From contig JAKZZE010000004.1 in NCBI GenBank assembly GCA_024220505.1, positions 62,001 through 126,000 of the forward strand: DNA of 64,000 nt, written 5' to 3'. A program made the position numbers and the translations under genes. The stretch is from Rhizopus arrhizus. Lineage: Eukaryota > Mucoromycota > Mucoromycetes > Mucorales > Rhizopodaceae. Shown piece after piece: positions 1-9,056 of the stretch (position 1 is the stretch's first letter; each line of letters opens with the position of its first letter). Below the pieces are notes generated by a model. The model was not told where the DNA came from. It saw only the letters and a program-made list of their open reading frames with translations, and did not search any database.

Positions 1-384
1 AAGTTTATTAAAAAAAATAACAACCAAGTCTAATGTCGATTTCTTTTTTTTTTTTTTTTTTTTTTTTTTACAGTAGGAATTCCTAATGGGACACATTCGG
101 ATGATGAACATTAACCTCATGAGAGAAGCTGTTCTTTCCAACATGACAAAGCTATAAGAATATCAAACTTTTATTACTGCTTGCTGCTGAAAATTCCTCT
201 TTGGTAACGGAAGTTGGCAATGTTAACATCTCTAATGGCTAATGGCCTAATGGCTAATTACACCCATGTGTAAACATGATGTAAGTAATGAACCAGTGTA
301 AGCTTAAAAACATATATTCTCTTGTATTATTTGTCATAAAAAATAATAAAGCCATCTATTTACTTGAAAAACAAAAACGCTGTA
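1..384. other. Intergenic AT-rich sequence with T-tract and a lone Tc1-like tip
   Basis: No convincing gene. A run of about 20 T lies near 50-69. It is followed directly by TA-CAGTAGGAATTCC (from about 69), which looks like one end of a Tc1-type element, but no matching opposite end is visible, so it is probably a truncated remnant. The 86-codon open frame at 288-548 runs into the next transposon's terminal repeat and is not a gene. Confidence 0.3.
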
Positions 385-2031
385 CAGTTGTTGGAATAAT
401 TGTTCGGATGTTTTGCAATTTTATACTTTTCGCCTTGTATCTCTGCAGTCAGATAAGATACAGCTGCTTACAATACCTCATTAGAAAGCGACAGTTGTCA
501 TGTATAACATATAAAAATTTAAGGTTATGGGATTACTTCCATATATAGTAAGGTCAATTTGCGTCAAGCATATGCATTCGAACAATTTTTCCAACTCAAT
601 GCATTCTATAATGATGATATCATTGACGTTTCTGACGTCACAAATACAGCATTACAAAATGACGTAATAATGAAATAGCGCTTTTGCTTTTAGTCAGAGC
701 TTAAAATATAGAAATAAGGCTGGATTTTGCAGTGTTTCCCTTCTATCTCGTACAGCCTATACTTTTTTATATCATGGTACACCCTTTATCTCGTAGCAAG
801 CAAGAAAGAATCCGGTCGTTGTTAAAAAAGGGTTTATCATACTCAGAAATTATGAAACGTGTTCCAGGAGTATCAAGGTCCACTTTGAGCAAGTACAAGA
901 ACTTGTATGCACCTAAACGTACTCGAGGTCATGCTGGTAGAAAGATTACTATAAGCTCAATAACAAAGAATTACCTGAAGAGAGAGCTTATAAATGGTTC
1001 ACTTCAGACAGCAAAGAGCATATGGTCATAATTAAGCAGCATTGGTTATAATGTTGGCTATTTTGATACAGTAAAAATGCTTCACAGCATGGGTTTCAGT
1101 ACCCAAATTAAGAAGAAAAAGCCTCTCCTCAAAAAATCACACATGGAAGCTAGACTAAAATAGGCTAAAGCTTACAAAGATTGGACTGAAGATGACTGGA
1201 GACGTATGGTGTTTTCTGATGAGACCAAGATTAATGTTTGGGGCTCAGATGGTTGTAAATACTTTTGGAGAAGACCTGGTGATAAATTGCAACCTCATCA
1301 TCTTGACCTTACAGTCAAAGGAGGAGCTGGCAGTGTAATGCTTTGGGGTTGTATGACGTGGGATGGTCCTGGATATGCCTGCACGATTGAGGACGGTACT
1401 ATGAAAGCATCAGATTATGTTCATATCCTGTCAACTACACTGATGGACAGCCTGAACTACTGTGGCTACAAGCAGGAGGCTATCTATTTTCAACAAGATA
1501 ACGATCCTAAACACATATCGAAGCTTGCTCGTGCTTGGTTTAAAGAAAATGGGTTTAAAGAAGAGCACACCTTCAATTGGCCAGCTCAAAGTCCTGATTT
1601 GAGTTCTATAGAGCATCTCTGGCACCATTTGAAGTTGAGGCTGAGTTTATATGAAGGTAGGGCTAAAGGAGTGCATGATCTCTGGTCTAGAATCGAGAAA
1701 GAATGGAACTTTTTTACTAAAGAGTAGTGCCAAGCATATATCAAGAGTATGCCAGCTCGTTGTAGAGCAGTCATTAAAGCTAAAGGCGGTTATACACGAT
1801 ATTAAATAAAAGATGATTCAGTTGGAAAAATTGTTCGAATGCATATGCTTGACGCAAATTGACCTTACTATATATGGAAGTAATCCCATAACCTTAAATT
1901 TTTATATGTTATACATGACAACTGTCGCTTTCTAATGAGGTATTGTAAGCAGCTGTATCTTATCTGACTGCAGAGATACAAGGCGAAAAGTATAAAATTG
2001 CAAAACATCCGAACAATTATTCCAACAACTG
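385..2031 (+). mobile_element. Tc1/mariner-like transposon, copy 1 (inactivated)
   Basis: The element is 1647 bp, starting CAGTTGTTGG and ending CCAACAACTG, and is flanked by TA duplications (383-384, 2032-2033). The terminal inverted repeats are about 212 bp (385-596 and 1820-2031) and match each other perfectly by eye. The inner edge of each repeat carries an inverted, slightly diverged copy of the tip. The length equals that of the sister element at 34911-36557. The transposase inside is broken by three stop codons, so this copy could only move if a transposase were supplied in trans. Confidence 0.93.
774..1805 (+). pseudogene. Tc1-like transposase, three in-frame stops
   Basis: This is a degraded copy of the DD37E transposase found intact at 35300-36331. 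The frame can be followed from an ATG at 774 to the TAA at 1803-1805 with no indel, but it is interrupted by TAA at 1029-1031, TAG at 1161-1163 (a Trp codon in the sister) and TAG at 1725-1727 (a Gln codon in the sister). An N-terminal helix-turn-helix region and the catalytic motifs SDETK, QQDNDPKH and SPDLSSIEHLW remain readable. The Asn-Pro before the catalytic Glu is changed to Ser-Ser. Nucleotide identity to the sister is high, very roughly 19 in 20 bases by eye. Confidence 0.93.
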
Positions 2032-2033
2032 TA

Positions 2034-2796
2034 CTTGTATGTGTTAATTATAACAAAATGTGAGCAAAGCTTCTTTATTTTTTTATTCTTTTTAGAATAT
2101 ACAAGTATTCTTTTGTTATAACGTAAAAGCATTTGCATTTCTATAAAGTATATTTGCTCTAGATTATTGTTTTCATTTGAATAAGGAACCTTTTATTGCT
2201 ATATTCTTTTTTTTTTTTCGCCGTCTTTTTTTTTTAACTTTGTCTTTTCTTTAACTTTGTCTTTTTTTATTTTTAATTTTTCAGCTTCTTTTTTTTTTTT
2301 TACTAAACGCAACTATTTTGTTACGTTCTGTTACACATTTCTAATGAGCTACGCTAAAGATCACAGACTGCCTTCCTAATATGTATTCTTTTGATCAAAA
2401 TAATCGCATGGTGCTTTTGATTTCCGCATTTTGCCCTCAAAAATAAAAAAAAGAAAATATCGGTCTTTAAACAATGGAGAGAAATGCGCTTTCCAAAAAA
2501 AGATCGTTTGTAAAAAAAGACATTTCTTTAAAAATGTGAATAACTCCATGAATATTTACCCTACAAATAAAATAATAACATCGTTAAATTTCTTTATTTT
2601 TTTCGCATCTAAATCTTTTTTCAAAATTCGAAAATGATCAATACAGTAAGATTTAATTTTTTTCACGAAAAAAAGTAACAATTTGTTACCCAAACGAAGA
2701 GCAATCTGGCGCAATGCGGTACCTAATTGGAACGATTATTTGCAGTGGTCATTTGGGAAACCAAGGCTAAGCTAAAACACGTAGCACATATCAAAA
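2034..2796. other. AT-rich intergenic stretch, no gene seen
   Basis: About 760 bp between the Tc1-like copy and the gypsy LTR. It holds several T-tracts (for example around 2205-2310). The 68-codon open frame at 2431-2637 is Lys/Phe/Asn-rich, as expected from AT-rich noise, and matches nothing recognisable. Confidence 0.5.
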
Positions 2797-3177
2797 TGTG
2801 AAGAGCACTAACAGACAAATGTAGATGAGGATAGATGTAAGGTAAGTCAACAGTTCTTCAAGACTTTGACTAAACACAAAAATAATAAAATGATGTTAAA
2901 GATGATTCTTTATTTAATGAAAATGTGAATGCTATTTATATTCATGGATATTCAAATATTGTCTAAGGGATATAGTTCATTCTTTAATTTTTGCATTCTT
3001 TGCTTATGCCTAAGGTACAGTTGATACAGACGCGCCTTTTTCCTTTCCCGATTTGGTATTGTTGGTTTGAACTTCCGTTTGTTCGGTCGGTACCTGAATG
3101 GAAGGTTATATTCAACTTCTATTGGCTGATTTGACATCCCGCTGGTTGGTTGGGTTTCCTCTAGGAAGGTCTTGACA
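2797..3177 (-). repeat. 3' LTR of the gypsy element
   Basis: Direct repeat of 8519-8899. On the minus strand it starts TGTCAAG and ends CTTCACA. Unusually, it encodes the last 75 or so codons of the pol reading frame, whose stop is at 2952. Confidence 0.93.
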
Positions 3178-6100
3178 TTACCCCCTCGGCAGAGGGATGT
3201 TCGTCCTCGAACATTGTGATCAGCGGTTTCACACGTTGAATAAGTTGGAGAGGAGGAGAGAGACATCTTAGAGGCAGTAGAGGGCGTAGGAGAGGAAACC
3301 ACAACCGAAGGAGGACCCGGGCTTTGTACAACCGTAGAAGGAGAGACGTCAGAGACAAATGGGACATTGGCAGACGGAGCGGCAACCACGGTTTTGTCAA
3401 TTTTTTCTTGTTCGTCCAAAATAAATTCAGGCATGTCAATGTCTTCAGAAACAACAGAAGCAACCGGAGAAAGATAAATCGAGCTTGCACGACTACGAAC
3501 CGATGGACTAGGAGCAGATGGCAATGGCTCAATGTGAGTGGGGTTAGGAACTGGTGTTGAGGCAGACGGACTAATTGGCTTACTAGGCAATTGGGATGTA
3601 GCAGCAGTAATTGGCGCATCAAAAGGAATCTGGGAACTAGGATGTTTATTATTGTCAGCGTGCGAGTGGACAAGGCTTGAAGAGACAGCAGGGGGAACCA
3701 AAAGAGGCAAACCCAAGTTAGGAGTGACGACAGTAGCAGAAGGTGAGTCAGAGGGGTCGATTGTTAAGTCAATGGGGACATTAACGGAAGATTTGACAGG
3801 AAGAGATTTTGATTGAACAATGGGGTCAACAGGATCGTTTGCATTAGTAGCGGTCAAGACAAAAGTTGAAGAATCACCACTGGAGGAAGACTTGGTGACC
3901 GGTATTAGTGGGATGGCAGAAGCAGCACCAGCAGATTGCATAGCATTTCTCCAGTGACGTCGAGCAGCGGTGGGGTCATACCACGGCTCTGCGGGAGTAA
4001 TACCATGAGCAGGTTTAAGTCGGTCAGCATGGACAAGAGACTTGAGCGGTTCACCAGCTAAGGTTTGGAGTTGATAGGTACCATAGTCAGGGAATGATTT
4101 CACAACGATATATGGACCTTTATATTGGGGCTCAAGACCATAGCGACCTTCGTTAGTAAGCATGACTTTATCACCAACTTCGATGTTCAATTGTTTAACA
4201 TGCAAATCCCACTTAGTCTTGTCTTTTTCTGCCATGGCCTTCATCTTAAATTCAGCAGAAGCACGCGCTTGACCTAATGCAGCTAGTTCTCGGGAAGTAA
4301 TATCAGCCACAGTGCGTGGATCAGCAAAAGTGGTCTTGTCAATATAAGGCTGAAGAACATCACCTGGGAGACGAGGCTCGCGACCATAGGTGAGATAGAA
4401 AGGGCTAAAACCGGTAGTGGTGTGCACGCGAATACGACAAGCCCACAGAGCAGCATTTATGAAATCATCCCAGCGATGGAGGGCACCATTGACATATTTA
4501 CGAAGCATACCTTTGAAAACACCATTGAAACGTTCAACCTTTGAATTTGTACGTGGATGAAAGGCTGAAGTAAGTTTATGATGCGTGCCAACTTTCTTGA
4601 GATAAGCATTGACAAGTCCACTGTTGAAATTAGCTCCACGATCTGTTAGAATCTCTGAAGGACAACCAAAACGCATCACGATCTCATCATAGATAAAATC
4701 TGCGACTGCTTCTTTACTAGCAACAGGGACCGCACGAGCAATAGGCCAATTAGTTGCATAATCAACAGCAACAAGGATCCAACGATTGCCCTGCAAGGAC
4801 GTGGGTAGTTCGCCAATGAAGTCTAAGTGCCAACGATCAAACGCAGTGGGGACCTTGAGCGGATGCATTACATCTTTATGAATTTGGCTGCGACGACTAT
4901 TAACTTGGCATGATGGGCACATGGATAGCCAGGCTTTTAAGTCAGAACGCATAGACGGCCACCAGAACCGAGGGATAAAGAGTTTAAGCATGGTATCGAA
5001 ATTAGCATGACCAAAACCTTCGTGGAAGTTTGCAACAGTGTCAGCACGGCGAGCATAGGGCAAAAAGGGTACTGCTTTGATTGTACCAGAGCCATCAATA
5101 ATGACCTTTCGATAGACGCGGCGATCGTGTACCACAAAATCGTTACGATGCTTGTCTAGTAGTTTTCGATTTTTTTGGTCTTGGACACGCTCTTCGTTGA
5201 TGTACAACATAGGCCAATCCATTGGTTCACCTGCACGAGAGAGACCATCTTGGATCCATGAAGAATACAAGTACTCCGGTTCCAGCGAGTGAGAAGCACA
5301 CAATGAAGCAGGGCTACCAATACGAGAAAGAATATCCGGTACATTGTTATCTTTTCCAGGCTTGTATTGAATATCAGGTGCGTATAACTCCAGTTCAGCA
5401 ATCCAACGTACTAATCGAGGCGTAGGTTTATCTTGCTCACGAAAGTATTTCAAAGGGAGGTGATCAGAGTAAACCGTATAACCACCAGCACAACCATCAA
5501 TGAAACAACGCCAGGTACGCAAGGCATGGATTATTCCCAGCAGTTCACGTTCTTGGGGTGGATAGGACCGTTCGGGTGCAGAGAACTTCTTAGATTCGTA
5601 CGCAACAGGACTCCATTGGGTAGGGTCATTATCAGAAGGCTGTAATAAGACAGCACCACAACCGTAGTCAGAGGCATCAGTTTCAATTCGGTATGGTTTA
5701 TTCATGGCAGGCATTTGCAAAACAGGAGCACTAGTTAGCAATTCTTTGATTTTGTCGAAACTAGTCTGGCAATCAGCTGTCCAAATGATCGGGCGTTTTT
5801 TAGGACCAACACCACGAGTTAAATCGGTCAGAGGTGCAGCGATGGCAGCAAAGCGAGGGATAAACCGGCGGTAGTGTTGTGCAAGGCCCATAAATTGACG
5901 GACTTCTTGAACGTTACTAAGACGTGGCCAATTTCTTATAGCGTCGACTTTAGCTGGGCTAGGCAAAATACCATTAGGAGTAATCTTGAATCCAACGAAA
6001 ATCAACTCTTGTTTGCCAAATTCGCACTTTTTCAAGTTAGCAATTAACTGGGCATCGCGTAAGAGACACAGGACATGACGAACATGTTGTTGATGCTCTT

Positions 6101-6752
6101 CTTTAGTTTTGCTGAAAATTAATATGTCATCCAAATACACCAATGCAAATTTGTCAAGACAGTCATTTAGAACACGATTCATGAGACTTTGAAAAGTAGG
6201 CGGTGCATTCGTCAAACCAAAAGGTAAAACAAGGAATTCATATTGGCCATATCTTGTATTGAAAGCAGTTTTAGGAACGTCTTCAGAAGCTATTCTGACT
6301 TGGTGATAACCACTTTTCAGATCAAGGCTTGTAAAAAATTTAGCACCTTTTAAACGGTCAAGACATTCATCAATACGAGGGAGTGGATGTGAGTTTCGAA
6401 CGGTAAGTTTGTTGAGAGCGCGATAGTCGATGCACATTCTCATTGATCCATCTTTTTTACGAACAAACAAAACGGGCGCACCCCAAGGAGAGCTACTTGG
6501 GCGAATTAGACCTAGTGACAACAACTCCTTCAATTGTTTTTGCAATTCGTCCAACTCGGCAGGACTCATTTTGAAAGGTGATCGATTGACAGGTTTAGCA
6601 TCACCAGTATTAATAACATGAGCGATGCCACGGTCAGGAGGAAGACCCGGGAGATCATCGCAAAAAAACAGTTGTAAACTCCTTGACCAGGTTATCCCAA
6701 TAAGTACCAGAAGCAAGACTAGCCACGGAATCAACCAAACAAGCATTATCAA
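2952..6752 (-). CDS. pol: Gypsy Pol: reverse transcriptase, RNase H, integrase
   Basis: Reverse-transcribes element RNA and integrates the cDNA. Reading on the minus strand it holds the RT core (KKDGSMRMCIDYRALN, FTSLDLKSGYHQV, YLDDILIFS), then RNase H (ETDASDYGCGAVLL), then integrase with an HHCC zinc module (GFGHANFD...CPSCQ) and a DDE core (HLDFIGEL, LTDRGANFNS, VERFNGVF). After that comes a GPY/F-like module (YKGPYIVVKSF). A long Ser/Pro/Val-rich linker follows, then a Lys/Arg-rich tail encoded by the LTR itself. The open frame begins at 6752, but sense sequence starts near 6680, where the protease frame ends at a T7 run. There is no internal stop across 1266 codons, so the enzyme may be functional. 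It is fungal and not related to a vertebrate virus. Confidence 0.93.
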   Translation of the reverse strand: MIMLVWLIPWLVLLLVLIGITWSRSLQLFFCDDLPGLPPDRGIAHVINTGDAKPVNRSPFKMSPAELDELQKQLKELLSLGLIRPSSSPWGAPVLFVRKKDGSMRMCIDYRALNKLTVRNSHPLPRIDECLDRLKGAKFFTSLDLKSGYHQVRIASEDVPKTAFNTRYGQYEFLVLPFGLTNAPPTFQSLMNRVLNDCLDKFALVYLDDILIFSKTKEEHQQHVRHVLCLLRDAQLIANLKKCEFGKQELIFVGFKITPNGILPSPAKVDAIRNWPRLSNVQEVRQFMGLAQHYRRFIPRFAAIAAPLTDLTRGVGPKKRPIIWTADCQTSFDKIKELLTSAPVLQMPAMNKPYRIETDASDYGCGAVLLQPSDNDPTQWSPVAYESKKFSAPERSYPPQERELLGIIHALRTWRCFIDGCAGGYTVYSDHLPLKYFREQDKPTPRLVRWIAELELYAPDIQYKPGKDNNVPDILSRIGSPASLCASHSLEPEYLYSSWIQDGLSRAGEPMDWPMLYINEERVQDQKNRKLLDKHRNDFVVHDRRVYRKVIIDGSGTIKAVPFLPYARRADTVANFHEGFGHANFDTMLKLFIPRFWWPSMRSDLKAWLSMCPSCQVNSRRSQIHKDVMHPLKVPTAFDRWHLDFIGELPTSLQGNRWILVAVDYATNWPIARAVPVASKEAVADFIYDEIVMRFGCPSEILTDRGANFNSGLVNAYLKKVGTHHKLTSAFHPRTNSKVERFNGVFKGMLRKYVNGALHRWDDFINAALWACRIRVHTTTGFSPFYLTYGREPRLPGDVLQPYIDKTTFADPRTVADITSRELAALGQARASAEFKMKAMAEKDKTKWDLHVKQLNIEVGDKVMLTNEGRYGLEPQYKGPYIVVKSFPDYGTYQLQTLAGEPLKSLVHADRLKPAHGITPAEPWYDPTAARRHWRNAMQSAGAASAIPLIPVTKSSSSGDSSTFVLTATNANDPVDPIVQSKSLPVKSSVNVPIDLTIDPSDSPSATVVTPNLGLPLLVPPAVSSSLVHSHADNNKHPSSQIPFDAPITAATSQLPSKPISPSASTPVPNPTHIEPLPSAPSPSVRSRASSIYLSPVASVVSEDIDMPEFILDEQEKIDKTVVAAPSANVPFVSDVSPSTVVQSPGPPSVVVSSPTPSTASKMSLSSSPTYSTCETADHNVRGRTSLCRGGNVKTFLEETQPTSGMSNQPIEVEYNLPFRYRPNKRKFKPTIPNRERKKARLYQLYLRHKQRMQKLKNELYPLDNI
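3178..3192 (-). promoter_or_regulatory. Polypurine tract of the gypsy element
   Basis: On the minus strand the purine-rich run GCCGAGGGGGTAA lies directly before the 3' LTR. This is where plus-strand DNA synthesis is primed in LTR elements. Confidence 0.7.
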
Positions 6753-7710
6753 TATAGGGATGTTTCATATGGAGCAAGAAACTTTGTGCACCCTGTTTGA
6801 TAGCGCGCTGAACTTGTTTGTGTGATATCAAGTAATTGATTTGTGGTCTAGTTATGGTGCTTTTAGTTACTGTACTTATATTACAAGGGGATAACTTAAC
6901 TGAATTGTTTTTATCAGGTATGAGCCATGTATCAGAGGACCAGTCAGGCTTTGGCTTTATCATTGTTAACCATGAACGACCAAGTATCAGGTCAAACTTT
7001 GTAGGAAACACGTAGGCTTGTATCGAACAGTGAAATCCATTCAAATTAAGATCCAGATGTACTTTTTCAGTAATTTCAGTAATCTGTCCACCAGCTGTTT
7101 CAACCTGACGATCATCAATCATTGTGGAATATTTAGCTAGGTGCGCGATATTTGGTGAGACATAGTTTTCTGATGCACCACTATCAATAAGAATTTTAAT
7201 TGTACGATTCTTGATTAGGCCTTCGTATACTGGTAGATTGGTCATCATGGTATGCAACTCTGTTATGTGTATTAAGTCATTTGTCAAACTTTGTTCATAA
7301 ACAATAGGCTGCAATTCTAATGGACCAGCGTTAACAGCAAGGACGGAGGAATAGTTGTCAAAGTCATTCAGTTTATTATTACTATAATCGTTTAATGGAA
7401 GATTTTCATGTTCACGTAGTTGTACTTCCTGATCAACTACGTTAATGAAAATCCTGCTTGTTACCATGGTTGTTGGGTTGACGGCCATTACCACCGTAGT
7501 TTCGATTGTTATTACCATTATTGGAACCATTATAATTACGACTACTATTGCTACCACCACGAATCTTGTTAAATCTTTCATTGTCAAGACGCTTGATATC
7601 TTGAATTCTGATTCGACAATTTGCACGACGATGTCCTTTATTACCACAATAGAAGCATGTACCATTGTTTCCTTGTCGATTTTGATTACGACTGCGAAAA
7701 TCCAGGGCAT
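6655..7710 (-). CDS. Gypsy aspartic protease region
   Basis: The sense part starts near 7464, at the gag stop. The higher-coordinate part of this open frame overlaps gag out of frame and is probably not translated. The active-site motif ILIDSGASENYV marks a retropepsin-like aspartic protease, followed by the flap region and a conserved LILGRSWL motif. It lies +1 relative to gag and -2/+1 relative to RT. The gag frame ends TTT-CAT-TAA, and the protease sense frame is entered by skipping one T there. The frame ends TTT-TTG-CGA-TGA at 6655, where a slip in the T7 run would enter the RT frame. The cleavage sites cannot be read. Confidence 0.85.
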   Translation of the reverse strand: MPWIFAVVIKIDKETMVHASIVVIKDIVVQIVESEFKISSVLTMKDLTRFVVVAIVVVIIMVPIMVITIETTVVMAVNPTTMVTSRIFINVVDQEVQLREHENLPLNDYSNNKLNDFDNYSSVLAVNAGPLELQPIVYEQSLTNDLIHITELHTMMTNLPVYEGLIKNRTIKILIDSGASENYVSPNIAHLAKYSTMIDDRQVETAGGQITEITEKVHLDLNLNGFHCSIQAYVFPTKFDLILGRSWLTMIKPKPDWSSDTWLIPDKNNSVKLSPCNISTVTKSTITRPQINYLISHKQVQRAIKQGAQSFLLHMKHPYIDNACLVDSVASLASGTYWDNLVKEFTTVFLR

Positions 7711-8434
7711 CTAATTCCATGGGGTCATTAATTTCAGGTGGAACTGACTTATGCATGCCGCCAAAGTTGTTCAAACGCTGACTGTAACGATTGCCATTAT
7801 AATTATTTGTATCGATATGTTCGAACTGTGCAGAGTCGAACGATATAGCAGCATGGACAGCAGCCTTGAGTGTTGTGGCATTAATTTGACGAATATGGCA
7901 ACGAGTACGAGGGTCTTGTAGACCCCTCATAAATCTGTCACATGATTCGTCATCCGAAATTCCAGGGATACCGACAATTATATCCATAAATCCATTTATG
8001 TAGTCGACCAAGGAGCCAGTCTGAACATAGTTCTGCAACTTATCACGAGCAAGCCTTCTTGAATTTTCAGGACGGAAGAAGTCGATCAATTCTTTTTTGA
8101 ACGTTGCCCAATCGGTAGGTTCATCATTAGCTACTTCAAGAGAGCGGTACCAAGCCTCTGCACGTCCCCGTAGTAAGGTCAAAGCATAATTTTTCGTACG
8201 GACATTCTCCCATTGATTGAATTCGCTAAATCTTTCAATAGACCTTAACCAAGAGTCAATGATTAAAGCATCTCTTGTACCATTGTACGTTGAAGGTTCC
8301 GCAGTTTTATAGCTACCACCATTGTTTTTCAAGGCACGAGTAAATTCACGAATTAGAATAGATATGTCACCATTCATATTAATACCTTCACCTAAGGTAT
8401 TCTCACCAACGACTCTTTCTTGATTATCACCCAT
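7442..8434 (-). CDS. gag: Gypsy Gag with CCHC zinc knuckle
   Basis: Structural protein of the virus-like particle. The first ATG is at 8434 (MGDNQERVV); the longer frame to 8443 starts at a TTG. About 330 residues: a capsid-type Retrotrans_gag region in the middle (ALTLLRGRAEAWYRSL, WATFKKELIDFF, SLVDYINGFMDI), then a basic region with one CCHC knuckle (CFYCGNKGHRRANC) that would bind element RNA, and an Asn/Gly-rich tail with Asn runs. The stop at 7444-7442 is followed by protease sequence in the +1 frame. Confidence 0.92.
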   Translation of the reverse strand: MGDNQERVVGENTLGEGINMNGDISILIREFTRALKNNGGSYKTAEPSTYNGTRDALIIDSWLRSIERFSEFNQWENVRTKNYALTLLRGRAEAWYRSLEVANDEPTDWATFKKELIDFFRPENSRRLARDKLQNYVQTGSLVDYINGFMDIIVGIPGISDDESCDRFMRGLQDPRTRCHIRQINATTLKAAVHAAISFDSAQFEHIDTNNYNGNRYSQRLNNFGGMHKSVPPEINDPMELDALDFRSRNQNRQGNNGTCFYCGNKGHRRANCRIRIQDIKRLDNERFNKIRGGSNSSRNYNGSNNGNNNRNYGGNGRQPNNHGNKQDFH

Positions 8435-8500
8435 TGTTAACAAATTAAGACGTTTAGATAAGTCTTCCAGATTAAATTAAATACACAGCAGATAAAGAAC

Positions 8501-8516
8501 ACCGCAGATGCTACCA
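8501..8516 (-). promoter_or_regulatory. Primer-binding site of the gypsy element
   Basis: Two bases inside the 5' LTR the minus strand reads TGGTAGCATCTGCGGT. It begins with TGG, the complement of a tRNA 3' CCA. The implied tRNA 3' end ...GCTACCA resembles eukaryotic initiator tRNA-Met, but the tRNA was not identified in this window. Confidence 0.65.
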
Positions 8517-8518
8517 AA

Positions 8519-8899
8519 TGTGAAGAGCACTAACAGACAAATGTAGATGAGGATAGATGTAAGGTAAGTCAACAGTTCTTCAAGACTTTGACTAAACACA
8601 AAAATAATAAAATGATGTTAAAGATGATTCTTTATTTAATGAAAATGTGAATGCTATTTATATTCATGGATATTCAAATATTGTCTAAGGGATATAGTTC
8701 ATTCTTTAATTTTTGCATTCTTTGCTTATGCCTAAGGTACAGTTGATACAGACGCGCCTTTTTCCTTTCCCGATTTGGTATTGTTGGTTTGAACTTCTGT
8801 TTGTTCGGTCGGTACCTGAATGGAAGGTTATATTCAACTTCTATTGGCTGATTTGACATCCCGCTGGTTGGTTGGGTTTCCTCTAGGAAGGTCTTGACA
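8519..8899 (-). repeat. 5' LTR of the gypsy element
   Basis: 381 bp, identical to 2797-3177 except for one base by eye (T at 8798). It carries the promoter for minus-strand transcription. An 80-codon open frame (8674-8916) is the LTR copy of the Pol tail and is not an independent gene. Confidence 0.93.
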
Positions 8900-8911
8900 A
8901 AAAGAGAAGTT

Positions 8912-8993
8912 GTCACTATGTCCGAGTGGTTAAGGAGTATGACTAGAAATCATATGGGCTCTGCCCGCACAGGTTCAAATCCTGTTGGTGACG
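8912..8993 (+). tRNA. tRNA-Ser (anticodon AGA)
   Basis: An 82-nt class II tRNA without an intron. The acceptor stem pairs GTCACTA with TGGTGAC, with discriminator G. The anticodon stem TATGA/TCATA encloses loop CTAGAAA with anticodon AGA (8945-8947). A long variable arm (GGGCTCTGCCCGC) is typical of serine tRNA, and the T arm contains GGTTCAAATCC. It reads UCU and, by inosine, other UCN codons. It is the only RNA gene seen in the window, and a gypsy LTR ends 12 bp upstream of it. Confidence 0.95.
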
Positions 8994-9056
8994 AATCAAA
9001 GATCAGTTGATTTAATATTTTCGCAGTCGCGTTTCTAGTTTTTGGTGTTGTAACGC

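Larger units (their letters stand above)
2797..8899 (-). mobile_element. Ty3/gypsy LTR retrotransposon, near-complete, minus strand
   Basis: Element of 6.1 kb with two 381-bp LTRs that differ at a single position by eye (3076 C versus 8798 T), so the insertion is recent. From right to left the order is 5' LTR, primer-binding site, gag, protease, RT-RNase H-integrase, polypurine tract, 3' LTR. The order RT-RH-IN defines Ty3/gypsy, and no chromodomain is visible. The flanks share AAAA next to the LTR tips, suggesting a 4-bp duplication. The 5' LTR outer edge is 12 bp from a tRNA-Ser gene. The three coding blocks lie in three frames, each step being +1, which could be programmed frameshifting or inactivating indels. 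Confidence 0.93.

Noticed and set aside
2431..2637. 68-codon basic ORF
   Set aside because: Composition expected from AT-rich DNA; no homologue recognised and no splice partners.
8674..8916. 80-codon ORF as a separate gene
   Set aside because: It is the 5' LTR copy of the Pol tail, and its first codons are flanking sequence next to the tRNA.
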